Source: Saturnia japonica (Eukaryota; Arthropoda; Insecta; Lepidoptera; Saturniidae). From it: a stretch of 64,000 nucleotides of DNA. Shown piece after piece: positions 44,545-55,479 of the stretch; within the stretch, counting starts at the first letter, position 1, and every line of letters begins with the position of its first letter. Under the pieces are notes generated by a model. It saw only the letters and a list, made by a program, of their open reading frames with translations, was not told the origin of the DNA and ran no database searches. The position numbers were made by a program, and so were the translations under genes. The stretch lies in assembly GCA_033032175.1 (NCBI GenBank), contig CM065322.1:12958001-13022000 (forward strand), read 5' to 3'.

Positions 44545-44802
44545 AAAAAAAGCACCGGGTGATCCCGAAACACGAGAAACAAACAGAATGACTTTCTTTT
44601 AGTTAGAAAGTCACTGTGAAGATGTTGAGTTTATTACCATATATATGGTGGTATTCCCTACAAACCACTTTTTATCTATACATGTTTAACATGAAACTTT
44701 GAAATGATCTGGTATGTCTATTGAAAACAACGAACACGGTTCCATATCGCCAACGTTGGGGCCAACACCCGGTCTGACCCGCCGCAATAGATGTTTCACA
44801 TC
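44269..44802 (+). mobile_element. Minisatellite-bearing element, copy 1
   Basis: The array is followed by CACCGGGTGATCCCGAAACA, AAGTCACTGTGAAGATGTT, CCAACGTTGGGGCCAACACC, CGGTCTGACCCGCCGCAATA and ends in GATGTTTCACATC (44790-44802), the exact reverse complement of GATGTGAAACATC at 44295-44307 in the first unit. The same left, middle and right blocks occur at 61998-62349. This suggests a non-autonomous element with inverted ends and an expandable internal array. Class unknown. Confidence 0.6.
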
Positions 44803-44879
44803 ATAATATGTCCAAAATTTTCATAGAGAGAGATCAATTTTGTACTAACACTAATTCTTGTGCTAGGGCTAATTAACAG

Positions 44880-46980
44880 AGAAAATGGTATACGGAGGAT
44901 CAGTTAGAAATAGCGCAGAAAAACAAAGACTTCATGACTCAGCGAAATATTAACGGAGAAAAAGTCCTGTTGGCATCATTTGCTTGGTTATCTTGAAAGG
45001 ATTAAAAAGAAACCATTCATTCGCCATTGTGCTAGAATTTTACTATGCTTACCATCAGTGACAGCACCGTCAATTTGCCGTGCTACTATAAAAAAAAAGA
45101 TTCGTGTAGATCAGAAAGCGTTGACGAAATTTCAATTCGGAGGCTCGCTGAACTCTTTCTGGTTCGCTGAACCAGCTGAATATGTATGTATATTTTATTG
45201 GTATATGACGATAGTCAAACAAGTTTTTGCGAGATGATTCGGCTGAAGATAAAACCATGCAAAACCAAAGTGCAGATTCTAAAACAACATATCGGTATGT
45301 TGTCGGCGACTAGAAATAAATTTTCAACTTAAGGGTGATAGTAATATAGTTAAGCCTTTGAAAATGCCCTATCCATCACTATTATGAAGATATTAAACAA
45401 ATTCATCATACTTCATGTTTTCTTATAAGTTATTATATCTATTTGAAAGTTTTTGGCGAGATCTTAATATTCCATGTTGTAATTTTTAGTCGACCTACGT
45501 ATTTAACCTTATATTATGTAATATTAGTGGCGTTTTGCGTGATATAGTTTGTCAAAGTGAAATTATAAAAAATTACTAGAAGCATGAATTTTAATTTACT
45601 TCAAAAACTCCTTGGAATTTTTTTAACAAGAGAGCCATCACATTTTTAATGCGTTGCTTAAACTCTAAAAATTAGAATATTTTTATATCCACTTCATTTT
45701 GGTCATTGGGTATAAACAGAGTCGCCATTGAAGAAGAGACTTTATAACATTAACATTACCATACCTACTTAATTCAATTCGTGCAAATTGATCTGAAATT
45801 TCGTTGTTAATTAAAAATAAAAATGAATCGATTTGTAAAAGTGTCTCAACTTTTACTGAATGAAAGTATTGTACTGAAACTATATCAAAATATAACCCAT
45901 TTTCCCGTACTCGCCTATTTGTGTTCTAGCAGATGAACTTGAGAGTAAGGCTATGTTTCTGAGCTCAGGATGTTTTTACATCTAGCAATATTTAGTAATG
46001 CTGTTATGATCAAAATATTTCTAAGATAATAATAAAATCACCGCTTACTATAAAAGAAAATTCTAAAAAGCAAGGAGAATATGAACCGTAATAAATCTAA
46101 TCACGTCTCTGTGGGGCTATCAGACATGAACTTCCAATCAAATCAAATCAAATCTTCCGAATCCCATGACTATTCAGAATCTAAGTTGAAATTTATTACG
46201 TGGATAATACACATAAGTTACTTATTTCATCTTTACACCTAATAATATTTTAAAGAGGTAAGATAAAAACCTCATAATTATTATAACATTATAAATAAAT
46301 ATTTTGTTTTTACTCTTGCCCTTATTACCTTACTCTTTAGTCATTTATTACACTTAGAATAAAAGAAGAAAAGTCGTTTGCTGTGTTCCTCTATTGTTCC
46401 TTATAAATTATAAATGATCGGGTCGAAAAACGAATTACAATGGTTTTTTTTTAAAACGATGTTACAACTGTTAATTAATTCCAAGTGGCAGTGGCAAAGA
46501 AACTTGAATCAATTATTTACGATGGATTTAACGCCTTCGACAATCAAATATCCTTCAGTGAAAAATCCTTTTTAGAAATCATCCATTTTATATAAGGAAA
46601 TTTTTCTAGATCCCTCGTTTTAAGCTGTACTTCGTCCATCATTAACCCCTAAGAATTTTACTGAATAGAAGATATACACAATTAATTATTTATTATAGTA
46701 ATAAAATCCAATAATATAAAAAAAAAACCAAATTATTATTTTTGTCCGCTGTCTACCCTCAAGGGGAAGATGGCTTGATTGGTTGATGTAAATCTTAGAA
46801 ATAATTTCAATGTTGTTCCGATTTCCATTCCATCCCGAATTTTTGTATATAATTCTCCAATTTATTTGAAGAAAGGACCAATTTTCACGGGTATAAATTT
46901 TAATCTAACAGTAATTGAATGCCTTGTTTATTTTCGTTTATATTTCTGGCGCTTCTTCAAAATTGTTTTTTTATGAGTTA
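44880..46980. other. No recognisable genes
   Basis: AT-rich. The open frame 44980-45237 contains protein-like VTAPSICRATIKKKIRVDQK, ALTKFQFGGSLNSFWFAEPA but I cannot assign it. A family II scrap is at 45915-45960. Confidence 0.4.
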
Positions 46981-46984
46981 ATCT

Positions 46985-47365
46985 ATGTATTTTATGTTTT
47001 CTTTTTATGCTATAGAACAGCGAACAGGCAAACGATACGACCTACTTGAAGGTAAATGTTTACCATTGCCTATAGATAGCTGCAATATCAGAGGTTTAAA
47101 GCATATTATGTTGTCAACATTGGAGACCAAGTCCGGTGAAGCTGTAAAAGCCGCAGCGGCTTTAGAGCCCCTAAGGCTAACAATGAAGTCAGATCTAAAA
47201 AAAAACACATTGGAGACTGTATTGCAATCGCTTTTTGAAGAGCCTAATGTCATATGCATGGAGGAAACCTTGCTGGGTAACCCATCCACAATTCTAGTGT
47301 ACGCAAAAAGAAGTTCTTTTTTTTGTTGTCGCTTTTTTTTAATATTTGCAGTCGTGGTTCTGTAG
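46985..47365 (+). CDS. Unidentified open frame, possible exon or pseudogene
   Basis: Inside the receptor intron, opposite strand. The stretch EQRTGKRYDLLEGKCLPLPI, DSCNIRGLKHIMLSTLETKS, GEAVKAAAALEPLRLTMKSD, LKKNTLETVLQSLFEEPNVI, CMEETLLG reads like a soluble, helix-rich protein. It is bounded by an acceptor-like TTTTATGCTATAG before GAACAG (about 47016) and a donor-like G|GTAACC after CTTGCTGG (about 47276), and both boundaries would split a codon after its first base. I do not recognise the family. There is only a faint likeness in the ALEPLRLTMK block to the core domain of MutS homologues. The antisense frame is also open, which weakens the case. It could be an exon of a nested gene, a dead transposon ORF or chance. 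Confidence 0.35.
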   Translation: MYFMFSFYAIEQRTGKRYDLLEGKCLPLPIDSCNIRGLKHIMLSTLETKSGEAVKAAAALEPLRLTMKSDLKKNTLETVLQSLFEEPNVICMEETLLGNPSTILVYAKRSSFFCCRFFLIFAVVVL

Positions 47366-47369
47366 CTGA

Positions 47370-48428
47370 TGGTAAGAGTTGTTGAATCCAAAAAAAAACG
47401 GTGACTGACTAGAGATCAGCAATTCATAACCGGTTGCTGCTGTAATGTCGACAGCAAGGCCTCGACAGCTAGATGTATGACATTGGATTCCGAAACGCAA
47501 TAAACTAAAACAAAGGCACTGTGAAGGGTTTAACACCATGAGCGTGGTTGTTGCGATCCGGTTAGACATAATTGTCATACATTACCATCCAGCAAAAGTT
47601 AATGTTATAGATTTAGCTTTTGGCCACAATCTTCGATGCTAAGAGACAGTGTGGTCGAAAATGATACCATGCTAAGCCTAGATACAAGAATTGATTCAAA
47701 CTCTGCAACCGAATCAACCCTATGGGTGCTCGATAACAGATTTTGAATTTTTGCTGTCAGGGAAATCATTCAAATATCGTAAATCAATGCAAACTTTTAA
47801 AGCAAATTGTAAAATATTCGTATTACTTACCTGAAATTATTAACCATTAAATCGATGTTGCTTCAGCTCGAGTAGTGTACTTCAGTGTAATGTAATCAGT
47901 CTTATATAATATACTATACGTACCTTTAATACGATCAGCAAACAATTGAAGCGTTTAAAAATTGTAATATGTCAAAAAATAACTCTTTCAGGGGCTCAAA
48001 CACATAATACCACTTTTAACTTTTAGTAAATTAAAAATATCTGAACACAAATTTTCAAATATCGAATTACTGATCGAAGAGTGTTTATTTGTTGCAACGT
48101 ACTAAGTCTTCATCAAAATTAATTAGTCAATTTTTTTTTTAAATTTACAGTCGTTAAAAAATCTTCATTAGTTATGCCATCTGCTGGTAGCATTTGCAAT
48201 GAAGATACAGTCAAGAAATATGTAGGAGGCGTCATCTATTAACAATGTTCTCTGTCTGTATAAGTACATTTTTTAATGAGAATTCATAATTAATTTTCTA
48301 ATCATAAAAGTTTTATTGAAATACAAAATGAAAATAGTTATGTGATCAGATATTTTTTTAATCAAAAAAATAAATCAAACATAACTTACCGTCGGTCGTT
48401 GTATTTAGGTAAATAATTTTAAAAAAAT
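47370..48428. other. No recognisable genes
   Basis: Intron sequence just downstream of exon A. GCCATCTGCTGG (48178) and GTCATCTATTAAC (48232) are variants of the short motif noted at 36071. Nothing else seen. Confidence 0.45.
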
Positions 48429-48434
48429 ACTCAC

Positions 48435-48618
48435 TGTCGAAACAAATCGATGATGAAGTAAGCAAGGTCTTTGAAACCTAAGGGCCCCGTTCGGACCATC
48501 ATGTAGAACTCGTCTTGGCATGTCTGTTTTGGTTTAACAAAGTCGAAAGTGAAGCCTCCCGTGGTCACCAGAGGCGTTCCGGTGCCTCCGAGGAATCTTG
48601 TTATTCTCGCCACCGATG
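48435..48618 (-). CDS. Exon A: ligand-binding domain of a receptor guanylyl cyclase-like protein
   Basis: Internal exon of a type I ANF-receptor/PBP-fold extracellular domain, the ligand-binding part of single-pass receptor guanylyl cyclases, which make cGMP when ligand binds outside the cell. Seen: the minus strand reads a pyrimidine-rich acceptor ending ttctttcacag before 48618, 60 whole codons, and a donor GTGAGT at 48434-48429. The peptide includes GGFTFDFVKPK, a cysteine soon after, then DEFYMMVRTGPLGFKDLAYF and IIDLFR. The TFDF..K..C..DEFYM..RTGPL.FKDLA order is characteristic of this family. The exon begins with two bases of a codon (CA) and ends with two bases (CA), so it needs a partner starting with one base. 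Exons B and C both fit. Inference: the gene resembles insect Gyc76C/32E-type receptors, but which one is not resolved. Upstream exons are not seen in the remaining 15 kb. Confidence 0.82.
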
Positions 48619-48644
48619 CTGTGAAAGAAAATCATAATTAAAGT

Positions 48645-48840
48645 AAATGTTAGCCTAATGGCCTCCTAAGCACGACTGCTATGCTAGAAGTCCTGCTTCG
48701 ATTCCCAGATCGAACAAAGTGTTATTGAGTTTTTCTATGAAATTCTCATAGGAATTAAAAACATAACCGGCGAACTGTGGGTGTATATTGTACACCTCTG
48801 CTTAATCCTTTGGGGATACTGGCGTGATGGCATGTTATGT
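48645..48840 (+). mobile_element. tRNA-derived SINE, copy 4
   Basis: TTAGCCTAATGGCCTCCTAA (A-box region), CGACTGCTATGCTAGAAGTC, CTTCGATTCCCAGATCGAAC (B box), TTGAGTTTTTCTATGAAATT, CGGCGAACTGTGGGTGTATA, TACACCTCTGCTTAATCC, GGGGATACTGGCGTGATGGC, then a GTTATGTTATGTT tail. Inserted only about 25 bp upstream of the exon A acceptor on the opposite strand. The TAGGCTCGCC block is deleted. Confidence 0.8.
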
Positions 48841-48844
48841 TATG

Positions 48845-49390
48845 TTAACCGCATGAAGATACTTTTTAGCGACAATTTTTAAAGTATTTTTTTTTATCGT
48901 CATGGCCAAACACGAGTAAAATTTTCAACATATAACTGTTCAAGTACAAAACAATTTTTTGAAAGTTGTACACTCCCGGAATACAAAGTCGCAATTTAAT
49001 AGTTTTTTTAATAACGAATGAAGGCACGTTATTAGCAGTAACTTTGTAAGTAACTAACAGGATTTCTGTTTCGAACCTGGCGTAAATAAGTGTTACCCTT
49101 CACCCGCAAGTTCTTTGGATTCTTGCGCTGTGTAACTTTACCATATATTAGAATTCTTACTCAACATTCTTATGTTAGCGCCTACAATTCCTTATTAGGG
49201 TTTATAGTAAGTTATTTTTTTTATTTTTTTAACTCACTTGTACAAAGACAAAAACGGTTTGGAAGTACATAAAATTTTTTCAGGGCCAAGATTAATTCGG
49301 ATCTTTTTTGAACGGAAATGACATTCACTAAAATTTGTTTCTATTTATCTTTATATAGTTCCATTATAATGATAATAAATATTTTATTCA
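48845..49390. other. No recognisable genes
   Basis: AT-rich; no upstream receptor exon recognised. Confidence 0.45.
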
Positions 49391-49393
49391 CAA

Positions 49394-50112
49394 ACTAGCT
49401 GTGCCCGCGGCTCCGCTCGCGTGATCTACAAAAAGCCGTCGGTAATGTGGTTCTTTTTTTTGTTACTGACCTTACTGTTAGCCTGAGGGGCCCTATTCAA
49501 AAACAGAGCCGCTGATGGCTTTTACAGCTTTACCGGGCTTGGGGGCGAAGGCTGAAAGCACTCAGCCGCGAAAGCGTGGACAACAAGCGCGCAAGGGTGC
49601 CAAAGTGGCCGAACCTCGGCTTGGGCTGATGCCGGATTGACAAGAAGTCGCGATCTGACTAATTCCATATCCATAAAATTCGACCTAAACTAACATATAC
49701 ATATATATATATATATGTCCCTGCCTTTTGGGAGGAAGGAAAGAATATGTGTATATGTATTTAGTGATCTGAAATATGGTCTACTCTAACTAGCGTAAAA
49801 AAGAAAAAAAAGATTCCTATGTACCTGTGTTGTGTACACGTATGTATAAACATATTGTGTGTAAAGATGTGACTTACAAACCACGCTTTTGCCCACAGAG
49901 CGTGGTCGCCTGCCAATTATTTGAAGGATAAAAATGCTTATTATATTTTTTGCGCGGATCCCTAATTCTTTTTGTAAAATTTTAGTAGCCTAAATACTCC
50001 CTATATCACCAGCTGTATGACAGAGAAATTCCCGTTAAAATCGGTTAAACCGTTTCGGAGTTTAGTCGGAACAAACGGACAGACAGACAAAAATTTTATA
50101 GATTGGGTTTTT
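49394..50112 (-). mobile_element. Helitron-like element (inverted) hosting family VI repeat
   Basis: The plus strand starts with a reversed tail ACTAGCTGTGCCCGCGGCTC, CGCTCGCGTG and ends with GAAATTCCCGTTAAAATCGG, TTAAACCGTTTCGGAGTTTA, GACAGACAGACAAAAATTTT. Between them sits the family VI block (49500-49865). Either family VI inserted here or the outer parts belong to one larger composite. Confidence 0.6.
49500..49865 (-). repeat. Interspersed repeat, family VI copy 2
   Basis: Inverted match to 29441-29775, extended on one side by CAGAGCCGCTGATGGCTTTT, TTTACCGGGCTTGGGGGCGA. It includes a (TA)n tract at 49700-49717. GTTAGCCTGAGGGGCCCTA just left of it is shared with 9262-9280. Confidence 0.75.
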
Positions 50113-50114
50113 GA

Positions 50115-53100
50115 TGAAGTTCCGTATATGCTTTTATTTAGTAAAAAGCTGTTATTTTGAAATTACAGACAGACACTTCCATTTTATACATTTTGTAGAT
50201 ATACAAGAATAATTACTAATAAATTTTTGTACTGAAATATGAATGCTTTATTTCCTCTAAATTTATTTCTTAAACGACTTAACTATAAAACTTTTCTTCA
50301 TTTTCTCTTGTTAATTATTCTCTTTATAATTTAAATTGTTTCTTTACCTTAACTTCGATGTAATGAGAAGTTTAAATTTAAATTAAAGAACATTTTCCGC
50401 CAACAACGATCGACTTTGCGAGTAATTCAAATGCAATTTCACTCTAGCGGAATCTCCCTGAAGCGTCGACGCGCCGCGTCGCGTCGACTAAAACTGATGA
50501 AGTCAGATCTAATTACGACTTTATAGCTAAGCCGGCTAAGTTTTACTTTCATTTAATCAATCATTTTGATTAGTGTTTGCGATATGTTTTAACCGCTTCT
50601 GTTGTGATGAAAATTTTATTTATCGTTTGGCTGTACAATTCACGTTCCTTTGCCTTTGATAGTAATTGGTAAAATGACAGATTCTTTTAGGCGTTACTTA
50701 TGTTTGTTCTATTTTTCAAGGCGTATTACGAATCTCATGTGTTCTAATTATATTGTAATACGTTATCATACAGTAAGTCTCAGTAATTTAAAGCAATCCA
50801 ATGGCAAAAGGATCCAAAGACCCAACCTGAACAGCCTCTGTGCCATTTATATATATGTGCTCACTGAATCAGCGTTTCCTAAACTGTATAAACTTTAGTC
50901 TGGATTGTTTAAAAAACATAAATCAAATCGATAAGAAAATATTATTAAAAAAATAATCGAAGCGTTTAATTATGCACGAAGAAGTTATTGTTCTTTGGAG
51001 CACTTCTCTTGAGTTTCTTCGTGATACGCCCCAGGCAACGTCGGCGGTGTGCTTCCGAATACTCCTGGGGAAAGGAGATGGGACTAAACATGGACAGTGT
51101 TAGAAGAAAACCTCCGTCAAAAATTACCGGCAGCGTAAAATTTGCAGAGGCCGAGGAAGAAAACCTCACAAATAAACGGTTTATTATATTGACTAGCTGC
51201 AGAAACGATTAATGCGAATATAACTCAAAAATGAGGTCAAAATATTACTAATTTTCTTTACAAAAACTTCACTTATTTTACTAATCTGGTCCTAAATTTT
51301 AACTTAATTATCGTGCTTTATTAGGTAGGACTTTGACAATCATGTTTAATTTTTTAAATGTCTACCGCTGAAAAGGTTAAGATACACTGGTCTGAATAAA
51401 ATAAATTTAAAGACAATTCACACTGGTCGTTATGGATAATTCTCTAACTGTGAACAACCTATTCAAGATCTTGCAACTGATCCAGTCTTTGAATTAGCAA
51501 AATCAAAATTAATTAAATAAATCTAAATAGAACTGATGGTATTTCAAACCCCTCAATTACCCGCGATTGCCAACTTGTATGGCCATAGAACATTTACTTT
51601 TGATACGCTACAACCACTAAAGAAAACAAGTCAATTATTAACAAAAACTTTCCTGGTGTATCTTCAAAGTCGAAGGACCAATACCAATTCAATTAAAATA
51701 AGACTACCCTTGAGGTATCTTCCCTTCCAACAAAAAAAGAACAATCCAAATCGGTGCATATACAAAGAGGTTATACATCCATAAAAAAAAAAAATTATAT
51801 ACGTTCGAATTTAGAACCTCCTTCTTTTTTTTGGAATTCAGTTAAGAAAGCAACATCGAAAGATCTATGAATATATTTATAGAACTAAAACGTAATGTAG
51901 AAAGAGCTTTTTACCTACTGATTAATGACTTCCTAATGATTTAAATTAAACCTTGATGCACGCCCGTGGTAGAATGTTGTAACTTGCGTTAAATTTATTG
52001 CATTTAAATTTCTCATACACTTACATACATACATACACATACACAATATTTTGTACCGACTACAAGTTCAACATGTATAATAATAGCAGAGTTTAAGTGT
52101 CTCACTACTTGATAAAACCTCTTCCCGAGGAAAGGCACTTGATTAACCACCACGCAATCTACGACATATTGGCGATTTCAAACGCTAAAATATCCAGTCT
52201 TATATTTTTCTTACAATTTTATTACAAGAACATTTCTCGAGCGTTCAGATTTTCTCATTGACGGTTTCCTTCACCATCAGCCGATACTGTTAAATTAAAA
52301 TTACGTGAAGACCATCGCTGGATATTTACAACCAGCATTATGCTGGGCTAGAACTTTTTTGTACTAACATTTGGTTTTTGTTACTTTTAGTAGTTGTAAA
52401 ATACTTTTAATAGTCTGTAGTCTCTAATGCCTTTGTCATATATACATCTTTCTATCTTTCTTTCTAAAATTATACGTGACAGAACCAAACATCGAATCTA
52501 ATTCTGCCTACCTAAACCAGATAACCACCAAGACTTAACTCATACGCATAGAAAATTCACGGATTTTTTGAACTTTATTTTACGCTACAAAATAACATTT
52601 TCTATAATATTTGAAGTCTGTTACAAAATTTAAAAAAATAATAAACTCGTTAAATCAGAGTTGCAGTGTAAACTGCCTGTATTCAAATTCAAAAAATGTA
52701 TCAATATTTTAGTAAAATGTATGAAAATTTAATATCATTCTACACCTTCTCTTTCGTTAAGTCATCAATCAACGTACAACGTGTATGAATAATGTATGTT
52801 TCGCCTATTATCTGAAACGGTGAGCAAAGAATTTTCACAGGAAAAACGTAGCTGTTATAAACAGAGAGTGATACGCCTACAGGGAATAAGAAAAATCGGT
52901 TTTTAAATCTAATGTTCTTAGATTTTGATATATTATGTAATATTTATCTCTATCCTAGATGGAAGTACCTTAGAAGCTATCAATATCTTTCCAGATGTGA
53001 TTCTATGAAGGGTAGAGACCAAGAGTACCACCTCTATGTATGAAAAAGTGTGCATCGAAAAGCGTCAAATTATTTTCAGTCCACAAACATTTCCCATTAT

Positions 53101-53740
53101 TGTTCATTATTTTTTTTAGTTTTATAGCAGTAAAAACTTTAAAATCACGAAAAATTATCGTTCCCTCTTGCTACACCAGCGCCATTTTGATGGGTTTTTG
53201 AATTGTAGCTTGTTGCTTTCAGTTCGACACTTTTCAACTTGTCCCCAACATATGTGATACATAGGAATTAACTATTTACTTAACTGTGGTAAATCAATAT
53301 CATGCCTAATAAATAAATAACCAGACGAGTTGTGGCGGGATCTTTATTTATCATATTGTACTTTTTATTTTAATTCATAAACTTAAGTTATTTGTCTGTA
53401 CTATGTAATATTAGTGGCATTTTAGAGGTATGAATTCAACGCTATCATAAAAAGAACACTAGACAGTTTTAATAAGGAAGCCACCATTTTTTTATAACAT
53501 TTTTAGAATTATGAAAATTAGAAAAATATTCCAACTACATGAAACTTATGTTGTAGGACTTTCACTTAGCTTAGTGTGTTACCATATTGAACCACATCGT
53601 GACTTAAGATCAGGTGAGATTGTAGCCACAGCCCTAAGCCTAATAATAAAAAGATATGCATAGCGTTCAAGGAAAAATACACGATACCTTGAAAGCTTCG
53701 CATAACCTTAATTAGCACTAAAAATAAGTAGTAACAGCAA
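50115..53740. other. Mostly unassigned AT-rich DNA
   Basis: A GC-rich near-palindrome GTCGACGCGCCGCGTCGCGT, CGAC lies at 50466-50489. An open frame on both strands at 50966-51212 cannot be assigned. TATTGGCGATTTCAAAC at 52170 recurs at 20217. Family II scraps are near 53560-53640. No gene supported. Confidence 0.4.
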
Positions 53741-53741
53741 T

Positions 53742-54135
53742 TATCTATACAATTAATAAAATTGAAGTGTCTGTTTGTAATGTCAAAATAACAGCTTTCA
53801 CTGGTAGATAGCTGATTTTATAGGGAGTAACGATGGCTACTTTTATTTTAGAAAAAGAATCAGGGTTCCGCACAAATTAAATAAAAGGTCATGGTGTATC
53901 AATTCGGGCGCTTAAATGGCTTACGCTGAGTAAACCATAAGAGATACAGCAAATTAATGTACTAAATAATTGTAGACATTAAAAAGACCTACAAAAAAGT
54001 CAGCGAGAGTAGATATCTATCTTTTAAGAAACACCCACAATAAGCATTTTTGTATTTAAAATAGCCGGGAGCGTGGAAATAAAAAACGCGCGGGCATTCC
54101 GTATCGCACGTGAGCGAAGCCGCGAGCACAGCTAA
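53742..54135 (+). mobile_element. Helitron-like repeat, family H2, copy A
   Basis: Head ATCTATACAATTAATAAAAT, TGAAGTGTCTGTTTGTAATG; internal GGGCGCTTAAATGGCTTACG, CTGAGTAAACCATAAGAGAT; tail ACGTGAGCGAAGCCGCGAGC, ACAGCTAAT. About 390 bp with both ends. Close pair of 54853-55242. Confidence 0.7.
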
Positions 54136-54139
54136 TTTT

Positions 54140-54850
54140 GTATATTCTTAATCGACATTTTAAGAGACCTAATGACTATATTTTGCCCAAACTTTAAAAT
54201 ATCCATGTATATCAATCATCACCACCAAATAGTATATAAAAAAGTTGTTTTAACATTATAATAAAAAGGCCACTCGACAACATGGGCGTCGCCTAAACAA
54301 TCATAAACAACCACTAATTGTTAATACTTGTAATAAACAAATGAATCTATAAGGTTTCGTGTAATACAGACATAGCACGCTCCGGCCATGACGTCACCAT
54401 AAAATTTACTCTACATACGTGTTTATGGTCAATATATTTTTCATTAATATTACTAATATTCATAATACTCGTGTATAATTGTTAGAACACTACAACTCTT
54501 GAATTGCAACTTTTTTATGTTTTTCAGGTTTAACGAACTTAGCTGATGTTAAGTGACGACGTGTCCCAAAATACTAATTACAGATATGAACACACCTATT
54601 ATGTGCTTGGTGACATATTTGAACTTGAGGGTTTTTTTATACAACTAAAGTGGCAAACAAGCATGCGCCCCCGTTTAATGATAAGCGCTTATTATACCAT
54701 AAATATTATTAACGCGTTCCTGACCTTGAACAACCTACTCCATGGAGCTCTGGAAATCCTAATCACCGCAGGTCCACAACACAAGGTTATTTGACTAGAA
54801 TCATCTATAGGGTGGAGGCGTTCCACTTGTCGAACTGCCCCAAATACAGA
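54140..54850. other. No recognisable genes
   Basis: The open frame 54546-54794 has no recognisable domain. One TGACGTCA at 54390. Confidence 0.4.
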
Positions 54851-54852
54851 GA

Positions 54853-55242
54853 AATCTATACAATTAATAAAACTGAAGTTTCGATTTATAATGTTATAAA
54901 ACAGATTTTTACTAAATGCATATGAAAATGTATACGATACCTATAATTATAGTAAAAAACGAATTAGGGTTCTGCATAATTAAAAAAGAACTGGTCATGG
55001 TGAATCAATTCGGGAGCTTAAATTGCTTACGCTGATTATACCATAAGAGATAATTCAAATTAATGTACAACGCAATTATAGACATTAAAAAGATGTACAA
55101 AAAAGTCCGCGAGAGTATATATCCGTCTTCTAAGGAACACCCACAATAAGCATTTTTGTCTTTAAAATAGCTGGGAGCGGGGGAGCAAGATTCGCGCGGG
55201 CATTCTGTGGTCCACGTGAGCAAAGCCGCGGGCACAGCTAGT
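54853..55242 (+). mobile_element. Helitron-like repeat, family H2, copy B
   Basis: Head TCTATACAATTAATAAAACT; internal CGGGAGCTTAAATTGCTTAC, TTAAAAAGATGTACAAAAAA, GAACACCCACAATAAGCATT; tail CACGTGAGCAAAGCCGCGGG, CACAGCTAGT. Same length as copy A, about 720 bp apart in the same orientation. Confidence 0.7.
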
Positions 55243-55284
55243 CTCAAAATAAATTTCTACGTGTTTTACCTCTCTTTGAAGAAT

Positions 55285-55345
55285 GGTAGCAAACCACACA
55301 GTCGGACTTTAGGAAAGGCCCCACTACCATGCTATGATTTATTAA
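55285..55345 (-). repeat. Family II fragment, inverted
   Basis: GCCCCACTACCATGCTATG is the reverse complement of the CATAGCATGGTGGTAGGGC block at 37165. Confidence 0.45.
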
Positions 55346-55479
55346 GATGTTATTTCGAAGCCTAGGCTCACTGCAAAGATTCGAACTGACAATCATCAAC
55401 ACGGTGTCCGTTCATGCTACCACTGAGTACCATTTCTTCCATATGATTGATTGATTACTAACTCCTACTTTCAGAGATG

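Larger units (their letters stand above)
36372..48434 (-). other. Large intron between exon A and exons B/C
   Basis: About 12 kb without any further exon that I can recognise as part of the receptor gene. It is filled with mobile DNA listed separately: a repeat at 37155-37330, SINEs at 37420 and 40415, Helitron-like repeats at 37755, 42810 and 43727, a LINE end at 38815, a TIR element at 39877, a LINE tail at 41265, a minisatellite element at 44269, and an unidentified plus-strand open frame at 46985. More alternative copies of exon B/C could hide here, but I did not see one. Confidence 0.6.

Noticed and set aside
44980..45237. Protein-like open frame at 44980
   Set aside because: No recognisable family and no supporting context; not enough to call a gene.
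50966..51212. A gene in the overlapping open frames on both strands
   Set aside because: No recognisable domain, no clear splice context, both strands open; composition may be chance or old repeat.
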